DNA of 21,206 bases, from positions 1 to 21,206 of the forward strand of contig JADJOY010000045.1 of NCBI GenBank assembly GCA_016713535.1, written 5' to 3'. Made by a program: the position numbers and the translations under genes. Source of the stretch: JADJOY01 sp016713535 [NCBI: Deltaproteobacteria bacterium] (GTDB lineage Bacteria > JADJOY01). The notes beneath the pieces were generated by a model. The model was not told the origin of the DNA. It searched no databases and saw nothing but the letters and a program-made list of their open reading frames with translations. This document shows, piece after piece, positions 13,597-20,263 of this stretch; position 1 is the stretch's first letter; the number at the start of each line of letters is the position of its first letter.

Positions 13597-14058
13597 TCAC
13601 ACCAGCGTGGGAACGGGTTGGCCGTTCGCTTCCAGCACCTGCGCGTAGCGCTCGACCATCGCGGCGGCGTCCTCGAGCATCCAGATCTCGCCCTCGTCGT
13701 TGATGAGCGCCATGCCGTTGTTGACCACGAACAGGATCAGCGCCGGCTCGGTGGCGTCCTCGGGGACGTCGAGCGTGTGGATGGCGCCGGCGGGCTCGTA
13801 GACGTAGCCGCCCGGGGTCGCCCACCAGTCGTACTCGAGGTAGTGCCAGCGTCCCGAGATCGTGTAGGCGTGGACGTCTCCGAAGTGCTTGTGGCGGGGC
13901 AGCCGGATGCCGGGCGCGAAGCGCGACAGCAGCGTGTAGCTGTTCTGGATCAGGTTGGCGCGCAGCACCTTCACCTCGATGCCGTCGATGAAGCACGCCC
14001 ACGGGTAGTCGTCGAAGCGTGCCACCACCGTGGCGGGCGAGCCGGGCAGGTCGGTCAT
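13597..14058 (-). CDS. Cupin protein of the 2,4'-dihydroxyacetophenone dioxygenase-like family
   Basis: Single-domain cupin of 153 residues. Metal-binding histidines are visible in LPRHKHFGDVHAYTISGRWH and in the second cupin motif GYVYEPAGAIHTLDVPED. YTISGRWHYLEYDW and LILFVVNNGMALINDEGEIW are typical of the dihydroxyacetophenone dioxygenase group, non-haem iron enzymes that cleave C-C bonds. Many annotated members are untested, so substrate assignment is open. ATG 14058 follows GAGGAG seven bases upstream (plus-strand 14066-14071). It is the last gene of the carotenoid/P450 operon, 42 bases after the aldehyde dehydrogenase. An oxygenase here might act on the same lipid or aromatic product, but this is inference. 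Confidence 0.75.
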   Translation of the reverse strand: MTDLPGSPATVVARFDDYPWACFIDGIEVKVLRANLIQNSYTLLSRFAPGIRLPRHKHFGDVHAYTISGRWHYLEYDWWATPGGYVYEPAGAIHTLDVPEDATEPALILFVVNNGMALINDEGEIWMLEDAAAMVERYAQVLEANGQPVPTLV

Positions 14059-14100
14059 GTCCGTTCTCCTCGTGGGGCGGGGCGGGCCCGACGCTCGGCG

Positions 14101-15615
14101 TCAGCGCCCGAACACGTGGTGGAGCAGCGCGTCGAGCAGCCGCGCGCGCCGCGTCGAGTAGGGAAACCACGACCACTCTCGCTTGAGGCCGGTGCGGTCG
14201 GCGAACACCGCCTGGCGAACGCAGAACTGCCTGAGCCCCTCGGCGCCGCCGTGGCGGGTACCGACACCGCTCTGCTTGAGGCCGCCGAACGGCAGCGCGG
14301 GCACCGCGGCCACCAGCACGCACTCGTTCACCCACACGCTGCCGCTCTCGATGCGCTCGGCGAGCGCGAGCCCGCGCGCGAGGTCCCGGGTCCCCACACT
14401 CGCGCTCAGCCCGTGCTCGCAGTCGTTGGCGTGCCGGATCGCCTCGAAGGCGTCCTTCACGACCTGCACCGGGATCACCGGCCCGAACGTCTCCTCGCGC
14501 ATGATCGCCATGTCGGCGCGCACGCCGGTGAGCAGCGTGGGCGGGAAGTAGACGCCGGTGGCGCTCGCCGCGCGCTTGCCGCCGAGCACGACGCGGGCGC
14601 CGCGCTCGACGGCGTCGGCCACGTGGCGTTCGACGATCTCGATCTGGCGCGGGCCGATGAAGGGCCCGAAGTCGACCTCGCGGGAGCCGTCGTCCGCGCC
14701 GAAGCGCAAGCGCGCGAGCTCGGCCTCGAGCTTGCGCGTGAACGGCTCGGCGACCGCCTCCTCGACGTAGACGCGCTCCACCGACATGCACACCTGGCCG
14801 GTCATGAGGCAGCCGCCCCACGCGGCGGCGCGCGCGGCGCGGTCGAGGTCGGCATCGGCGAGGACGATCATCGGGTCGTTCCCGCCGAGCTCGAGGAGCA
14901 CCGGCGTGAGCCGGCGGGCGGCGCGCTCCATCACCCGCCGGCCGGTCGCCGACGAGCCGGTCACGCACACGAGATCGACGTGATCGACCACCGCCGCGCC
15001 CACGTCCGGCCCGCCGACGACCACCTGCAGGATCCCGGGCGGCAGCACCCGGTTGAGCGCCAAGACGGCCTCGTAGACCGCGACCGGCGTCACCTCGGAC
15101 GGCTTCACGATCACGGCGTTGCCCGCGACCAGCGCCGGGAACGCGTCCACGAACGTGAGGTGGAGCGGCGCGTTCCACGGGCCGAGCACACCGACCAGGC
15201 CGCGCGGCTTGTAGAGGACGTAGCCGCGCTTGCCGACGAACGGCCGCGCGCTGACCCGCTCGCGGCTGAGCCAGCGGGCCGCCTTCTTCGAGAGCGCCCT
15301 GAGCTCGAGGCAGATCCCGAGCAGCTCGCCGACCACGTCGACCCGCGGCTTGCCGGTCTCGGCGGCGAGGGCGTCGAGGACCGCGGCGCGGCCCCGTACC
15401 AGCTCGCGGCGCGCGGCGGCGAGCACGCCCAGGCGCTCCTTCACGGAGAGCGCGGCCCACGCGGGCTGGGCGGCACGGGCGCGCGCCGCGGCCTCGGCGA
15501 CCGCGGTGGGATCGTCGGTGGGGAGCTCACGGAAGACGCTGCCGCGCGCGGCGTCGCGAACCGCGAGGGTGGCCCGCGGCGCCGCCGCTTCGCCCTCCGT
15601 CGCGAGCGCGCTCAC
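14101..15615 (-). CDS. NAD(P)-dependent aldehyde dehydrogenase
   Basis: Aldehyde dehydrogenase superfamily enzyme of 504 residues. Visible motifs in order are YKPRGLVGVLGPWNAPLHLT, the cofactor-binding VKPSEVTP and TGSSATGRRVMERAA, the general-base glutamate in PVLLELGGNDPMIVLADAD, the catalytic cysteine in MTGQVCMSVERVYV, and REETFGPVIPVQVV, NDCEHGLSASV and LPFGGLKQSGVG. It oxidises an aldehyde to an acid. The GTG at 15615 overlaps the P450 stop (GTGA, 15612-15615), pointing to translational coupling. An ATG alternative is not available nearby. Within a carotenoid-type operon it may oxidise a terminal aldehyde, as the staphyloxanthin AldH does; the substrate is inferred. Confidence 0.9.
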   Translation of the reverse strand: MSALATEGEAAAPRATLAVRDAARGSVFRELPTDDPTAVAEAAARARAAQPAWAALSVKERLGVLAAARRELVRGRAAVLDALAAETGKPRVDVVGELLGICLELRALSKKAARWLSRERVSARPFVGKRGYVLYKPRGLVGVLGPWNAPLHLTFVDAFPALVAGNAVIVKPSEVTPVAVYEAVLALNRVLPPGILQVVVGGPDVGAAVVDHVDLVCVTGSSATGRRVMERAARRLTPVLLELGGNDPMIVLADADLDRAARAAAWGGCLMTGQVCMSVERVYVEEAVAEPFTRKLEAELARLRFGADDGSREVDFGPFIGPRQIEIVERHVADAVERGARVVLGGKRAASATGVYFPPTLLTGVRADMAIMREETFGPVIPVQVVKDAFEAIRHANDCEHGLSASVGTRDLARGLALAERIESGSVWVNECVLVAAVPALPFGGLKQSGVGTRHGGAEGLRQFCVRQAVFADRTGLKREWSWFPYSTRRARLLDALLHHVFGR

Positions 15616-16974
15616 GTCGCGCTCGGGCCGCGCAGGAGGGTGGCCGGCAGCCCGCTCTCGGGGTGGAGCGTGGGCACGTACTTGAGGCGCGGATCGCCGG
15701 CTTCGACCCGCAGCGCGTACTCGGAGAGCACGAGCGACGCGACGATCTTGGCCTCGAGGAGCGCGAACGCCTGCCCGATGCAGAGCCGCGCGCCACCGCC
15801 GAAGCCGACCAGCGCGTAGGGCGCGTGCGGCGCCGCGCGGTGCTCGCGGCGCGGCGCCAGGAACCGCTCGGGGTCGAAGCGGTCGGGATCGGCGAAGATC
15901 TCGGCGATGCGGTGACTCGCCCAGGGCGAGTAGCTGACCGTGGTGCCGGGATCGAGGGTGTAGCCCTGGAACTCGATCGGCTCGAGCACGCCGCGCTGGC
16001 ACATGCTGATCGGCGGCCACATGCGCTCGATTTCTTTGAGGGTGGCGTCGAGCAGATCGAGCTCGTCGAGGTGGGCGAGGGCGAGCGGCGCCTCGCCGCG
16101 CACGCGGTGCTGCTCGTCGCGCAGCCGCGCCTCCCACGGCGGATGGTCGCGCAGCGCGAGCGCCAGGCTCGCGAGCATCGAGGCGGTGGTCTCGTGGCCC
16201 GCGAAGGTCAGGATCACGCACTGCTCGACCAGCTCGTCCTCGGAGAGCGCCGCACCGCTCTCGTCCCGCGCGGCGATGAGGCGCCCGAGGGCGTCGGTGG
16301 AAGGGGTGTCGCGGCGCGCGCGCACCACGCCGCGCAGCTGGCGCTTGAGCTCGTCGAGGGCGCGCAGCGCCTTGCCGTAGGGGGTGAACGGCACGTCGAC
16401 GCGCGGGAAGAAGATGGCACCGCGGGCGAGCTCGTCGTTGAGCTGGCGCAGCCGCGCCAGATCGAGCCCCGCGTCCACGCCCAGCACGAGGCGCGCCATG
16501 ATCTCGAAGGTCAGGTCGCGGAAGCGCTCGAGCGCGAGCCCGTGGCGCTCGCTCGCCCAGCGCTCGAGGTGCGCGCGCGTCACCTCGAGCATCACGTCGA
16601 AGTAGCGCTGCACCCTGCTGGTGGAACGCCGGCATCATGGGGGCGCGGTTCCGGCGGTGCGTCTCGCCGTCCTGGAACAGCAGCCCGTCGCCCAGGGCGT
16701 CGCGCACGATGCGGTAGCCCTCGGCGTGCGAGAGCTTCTCGCGGTGGGTGGTCATCACCAGCCGGTTCGCGTCGGGCCCGATCAGCGCCACCATCTCCAT
16801 GCCGAAGATCTGGAAGCGGAAGACCGGTCCGAGACGCCGGTAGCCCTCGAGGAGGTAGCGCCCCGGGTGGCTCAGAATCTCGCGCGGCGCCCCGATCCAC
16901 GGAATCCCGCGATGGCGCGGGATCGGGCGCGCCGTGGGACCCGGCTCGGCGCGCAGCGTGGCGGGCGCGGTCAT
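15612..16974 (-). CDS. Cytochrome P450 (one frameshift)
   Basis: Haem-thiolate mono-oxygenase of about 454 residues after repair. The N-terminus reads RHRGIPWIGAPREILSHPGR and GDGLLFQDGETHRRNRAPMM. The I-helix oxygen-binding motif is FAGHETTAS, the K-helix ExxR is KEIER, and the haem-binding loop is FGGGARLCIGQAFA with the axial cysteine. There is no N-terminal membrane anchor. One base is missing near 16613-16620: the frame ending PAFHQQG shifts to VQRYFDVMLEVTRAHLERW, and both sides are conserved, so this is probably a sequence error. ATG 16974 overlaps the stop of the carotenoid gene (ATGA). In Deinococcus a P450 (CYP287A1) hydroxylates a carotenoid ring made alongside CruF, which makes a carotenoid substrate plausible here. 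Confidence 0.88.
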
Positions 16975-17852
16975 GGGCGCCCGACCTCGTCGAAGGGGTC
17001 GACGGCGGCGTGCGCGGAGCGCGCCTCGGCGACCGGCGCGGAGCTCGCTGCCGGCAGCAGCCGCACGCTCGCGAGCGCGGCGAAGGCCACCGTCAAGACC
17101 AGGCCGTTGGTGAGCAGCGCGGCGGTCGGCACCGCGGGCGGCAGCACGCCCGAGAACACCAGATGTGCGGTGATCGCGACGATGAAGAGGAACACGCCGC
17201 CACACGCGACGATGCCGAGCACCGGCAGGAACGGCAGCCGGAAGGACTCGCGCGGGCCGAGGCCGCGGCGTGCGAGGAGCGCGTCGACGCGCTGGTTGAG
17301 GAGCGCCACCGTCGCGCACGTCACGAACCAGCCGGCGTAGTTGGTGAGCGGCACACCGAAGTGCAGCGCCGGCGAGTGATAGTGGTAGAGGTCGCCGAGG
17401 AACCAGTAGGGGCCGAGCAGGCTGACGGGGTCGATGACGAGGTCGAGCCACACCGTGATCGCGGCGCAGGCGGCGGCCACGCGCGGCGACCCGTCGAGCG
17501 CCGCGTCGGGCACCCGCCGCACGGCGGCGCCGCGGCCCTCGATGCGGCCGAGGAGCGTGCGCGCGGCGGTGAACGCGAAGTAGCTCAGGAACGCGAAGCT
17601 CAGGCTCGCGAAGAGCGGGACCCCCCCGAGCCACAGCTCGTCGGGGAAGTTCGACGGGTGGTAGCTGTACATCCCGAACGGGAACCGGGTGCGGATGCTG
17701 ACGGCCTCCGCGAGCCAGCCCACGAACGTGCCGATCGCGAGCCACGTCAGCGTGCCGAGCCCGCCGCGCTCGGCGAGCGAGATCACCAGAAAGCCGAACA
17801 GGAACGCGCGCCCGCACGGGCGGTGGACCCACATCGCGTCGACGTAGCTCAT
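16971..17852 (-). CDS. Carotenoid biosynthesis membrane protein (CruF-like, DUF422 type)
   Basis: Integral membrane protein of 293 residues with about seven or eight hydrophobic segments. GWLAEAVSIRTRFPFGMYSY, YHPSNFPDELWLGGVPLFAS, LVIDPVSLLGPYWFLGD, and YHYHSPALHFGVPLTNYAGW are characteristic of CruF-like carotenoid 1,2-hydratases, which add water across the terminal double bond of acyclic carotenoid ends. Conserved acidic residues and histidines lie in these loops. ATG 17852 is a clean start, and the gene heads a minus-strand operon continuing into P450, aldehyde dehydrogenase and cupin with overlapping stops and starts. No phytoene synthase or desaturase is present in the window, so backbone synthesis must be encoded elsewhere. 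Confidence 0.82.
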   Translation of the reverse strand: MSYVDAMWVHRPCGRAFLFGFLVISLAERGGLGTLTWLAIGTFVGWLAEAVSIRTRFPFGMYSYHPSNFPDELWLGGVPLFASLSFAFLSYFAFTAARTLLGRIEGRGAAVRRVPDAALDGSPRVAAACAAITVWLDLVIDPVSLLGPYWFLGDLYHYHSPALHFGVPLTNYAGWFVTCATVALLNQRVDALLARRGLGPRESFRLPFLPVLGIVACGGVFLFIVAITAHLVFSGVLPPAVPTAALLTNGLVLTVAFAALASVRLLPAASSAPVAEARSAHAAVDPFDEVGRP

Positions 17853-18124
17853 CGGACGTCCCGGGCGGTGAGGGCGGGGGGGGGCATCGCGCCATGGTAG
17901 TGCGGTCCGATGCCGGGGTGAACTCCCACGTTCGTGACGGCACGACGCGGTCTGTTACCGAAGTGAAACCGGCGCGCCCGCCATGCCGTCCGACGCGCCG
18001 GCGCCGCGCGTGTGCGGCCATCGGTAGGTAACCCGAGCTTGCCCGTCACGAAGACCGTGCGCTCGTCCACCCGGCACGCTTGGTGCATCGTCGCGGGTGG
18101 GCCGAAGCTCGCTCGTGATCCGCC
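17853..18124. promoter_or_regulatory. Divergent intergenic region between the carotenoid operon and the cytochrome module
   Basis: These 272 bases separate two divergent transcription units and should carry both promoters. A homopolymer-rich GGCGGGGGGGGGC stretch lies at about 17873-17885. I see no convincing promoter hexamers, palindromic operator or leader hairpin. An open frame crosses it on the minus strand but has arginine/alanine-rich shadow composition and is not listed. Confidence 0.3.
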
Positions 18125-18662
18125 ATGCCCCGAGCCACCGTCGCGCGTCGCGGCGCCACCCTGATCGTCGCGTTCGCCGTGCTGGTCGCGGCCGCGATCG
18201 GCCTGGATCGGCTGCTGCACGCTCGGCCTGCGCGGCCGGCTGGCTGCTCAGGCCGGTCAGGACCGGGCTCATCGGGATCTCCTTCGCCTACTCGCTGCGC
18301 AAGCGCGGGCTGGGCGGATCACCGCGCGGGCTGCTGCGGCTCCACGAAGCGCTCGCCTGGTCGGGTTCGCTCGCGATCCTCGTCCACGCGGGCGTTCACA
18401 TGCACGCGCTGCTGCCGTGGCTGGCGGTGGCCGCGATGCTCGCCGCGGTGCTGAGCGGCATGGTGGGCGAGTACCTGCTCGGGGAGGCACGCCCGCGGCG
18501 CGCAGCGCGGCGGGGGGGGCCGAGGAAGCCGACCGTCGCCTGTTCGCCGACGCGCTCGCGGTCCGCGCGCTCGAGACCTGGCGCGTCGTCCATCTACCGG
18601 TCGCGATCAACTTCGCGGTGCTGGCGCTGCTCCACATCCTCACGGTGCTGGTCCTGGGCTGA
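18125..18662 (+). CDS. Putative b-type cytochrome-like membrane protein (frameshifted)
   Basis: After repair this is a small membrane protein of about 180 residues. It begins MPRATVARRGATLIVAFAVL, then continues GWLLRPVRTGLIGISFAYSL, LLRLHEALAWSGSLAILVHA, GVHMHALLPWLAVAAMLAAV, LSGMVGEYLLGEARPRR and ends WRVVHLPVAINFAVLALLHI. The histidines inside or next to hydrophobic segments (LHEAL, VHAGVHMH, RVVHLP, LLHIL) suggest haem b ligation, as in cytochrome b561 or ferric-reductase-like proteins. That is my inference; I cannot name the family. The frame shifts once at about 18215-18245 and again at an 8-G run (18512-18519), the second clearly a homopolymer error. Its TGA lies three bases before the GTG of the multihaem cytochrome. 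Confidence 0.6.
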
Positions 18663-18665
18663 GCC

Positions 18666-20073
18666 GTGCGCCGGATCGCGCTCCTGTTCGCCGTGTTGTT
18701 CGTCGCGTACGGGTCGCTGGTGGTGGTCTTTCCGGAGACCTCGGTGAGCCCGGGAGACCTCTCGCGTGGTCACGACGCGCTCGCGGACGACTGCTTCACC
18801 TGCCATCGCGCGTTCTTCGGCGCCGATCGCCGGCGCTGCGCGCGGTGCCACGAGGCGGCGCGGATCGGCGTCGTCGATACCCGAGGGCAGCCCTCGCGGC
18901 GCGCCCACGCGGTGCCGTTCCACGACGCACTCCTCGAGCCGGACTGCATGCGATGTCATACCGAGCACCGCGGTTTCTCGGCGCCGCTCGCGCTGGGCTC
19001 GTTCGAGCATGCGTTGCCGACCCGGGCGGCGGCGATGCGCCGGCTGTCACGAGCACTGCCGGGCGATGCGCGCCGTGCCACGCGCGCGAGCTGCCAGGGT
19101 GGCGGGCTGGAGCCGGCGCGCTTCGAGCACGGCGTGCTGTCGGCGGCGTCGCGCGATCGCTGCGCCGAGTGCCACGCGAAGGCGCGCCCGGCGGACGCGC
19201 TGCACCGCGAGGCGGGGGATCGCTGCGCGAGCTGCCACGAGGTGGCGGGCTGGAAGCCGGCGCGGTTCGAGCACGGGGTGCTGTCCGTGGCGTCGCGCGA
19301 GCGCTGCGCCGAGTGCCACGCGAAGGCGCGCCGGCGGACGGCTGCACCGCGAGGCGGGGATCGCTGCGCGAGCTGCCACGGGTGGCGGGCGGAGCGGCGC
19401 GGTTCGAGCACGGGGTGCTGTCCGTGGCGTCGCGCGAGCGCGCCGAGTGCCACGCGAAGGCGCGGCCGGCGGAGCGCTGCACCGCGAGGCGGGGGATCGC
19501 GCCAGGCTGCCACGGGTGGCGGGCTGGAAGCCGGCGCGGTTCGAGCACGGGTGCTGTCCGTGGCGTCGCGCGAGCGCTGCGCCGAGTGCCACGAAGGCGC
19601 GCCGGCGGACGCGCTGCACCGCGAGGCGGGGATCGCTGCGCGAGCTCGGGGGCTGGAAGCCGGCGCGGTTCGAGGACCGGTGCTGTCCGTGGCGTCACGC
19701 GGGTGGGCAAGGCGCCCGGTGCGGGGATCGCTGCGGGGGGGCGGCGGGTGGGGCGGCCGGGGGGCGTGGGCGTCGGCCTGGCGGCCGGCGACCTTCGACC
19801 ACGCGCGCCCGTCTTCGACGCCGCGCACCCCGGCCGATTGCCGGACGTGCCCCCGCGCGGCTACGGGCTACACCTGCACGGATGCCACGGCATTCGCCGG
19901 CGCGGATCGCCGCCGAGCACCTCGAGGAGGGCATCACCCGCTTCGAGGATTGCGTACGTTGCCATCGTTCCGGCGACGACGAGGCGGTCGAGCGTGGTGG
20001 CGGAGGCGACGAGGACCGCGGGGCGGCGGACGGGGCTGGGCGAGGCCGGGGGCGCGGTGGTGACGACGACTGA
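18666..20073 (+). CDS. Membrane-anchored multihaem c-type cytochrome with 48-residue tandem repeats (frameshifted)
   Basis: The GTG at 18666 gives an N-terminal membrane segment (ALLFAVLFVAYGSLVVVF), so the haems face the periplasm. CxxCH haem-binding motifs are CFTCH (18792), CARCH (18837), CMRCH (18945), CAGCH (19036), CAPCH (19067), CAECH (19161), CASCH (19224), CAECH (19305), CASCH (19365), CAECH (19578) and CVRCH (19951). Several more are partly destroyed. The middle is built from a repeat with two haem sites and an FEH histidine: DRCASCHEVAGWKPARFEHG then VLSVASRERCAECHAKARPA. The pattern recalls doubled-CxxCH, cytochrome c3-like families. Many indels break the frame from 19030 on; the C-terminal acidic/glycine tail ends at TGA 20071-20073. 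It lies between a likely b-type protein and an Fe-S flavoprotein, so electron relay is the probable role. Confidence 0.75.
19122..19700 (+). repeat. Tandem DNA repeat (about 144 bp unit) inside the multihaem cytochrome gene
   Basis: The codons for FEHG (TTCGAGCAC) start at 19122, 19266, 19403 and 19540, and a damaged copy (TTCGAGGAC) starts at 19669. The first spacing is exactly 144 bases (48 codons). Later spacings are 137, 137 and 129, none a multiple of three. Copies are nearly identical at the DNA level over long stretches (for example GTGCTGTCCGTGGCGTCGCG). The irregular spacing suggests base loss during sequencing or assembly of a regular array, perhaps with collapsed units. Confidence 0.8.
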
Positions 20074-20075
20074 CA

Positions 20076-20239
20076 GCCTGCTGGAAGCTCGCAGAGGCAG
20101 TTTTCGCGCCTGGGATGCCCCTCGGTGGTCCGTTCCAGACCCCCACCCCGCAAGAAGCCCGGTTTCTGCGGGACCCCACCCCCAAGCTGATTCGCTTCGC
20201 TCATCGGCGCGCCTCTGGCGCGCGCATTCTTCAGCAGCC
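20076..20239. repeat. Imperfect inverted-repeat element (MITE/REP-like) between cytochrome and flavoprotein genes
   Basis: The 190-base gap after the cytochrome contains an element whose ends are imperfect inverted repeats. GCCTGCTGGAAG...AGAGG (20076-20097) matches the reverse complement of 20212-20239 (GGCTGCTGAAG...AGAGG) with gaps. A central imperfect hairpin is CCCGCAAGAA-GCCCGG-TTTCTGCGGG (20147-20172), flanked on both sides by ACCCCCACCCC-like C-rich runs. Its style differs from the smaller hairpins elsewhere in the window. No open frame was found in it. Confidence 0.45.
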
Positions 20240-20263
20240 TTCCAACCACCGCTCGAGTCGCTG

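Noticed and set aside
12628-15819. A 1063-codon open frame on the plus strand
   Set aside because: It runs antisense to the XRE, cupin, aldehyde dehydrogenase and P450 genes, all with conserved motifs. Its protein is rich in R, A, H, D and V with no domain signature, as expected for the complement of G+C-rich coding DNA.
15663-17900. A 745-codon open frame on the plus strand
   Set aside because: It is antisense to the P450 and CruF-like genes; no conserved motif, typical shadow composition.
17849-18220. A 123-codon minus-strand open frame upstream of the carotenoid gene
   Set aside because: No ribosome-binding site, R/A/G-rich composition and overlap with the start of the plus-strand membrane gene. 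It is probably promoter DNA.
18666-20073. Programmed frameshifting in the multihaem cytochrome
   Set aside because: Breaks occur at many unrelated positions with bases lost from otherwise identical repeat copies; this is the signature of sequence error, not of slippery sites.
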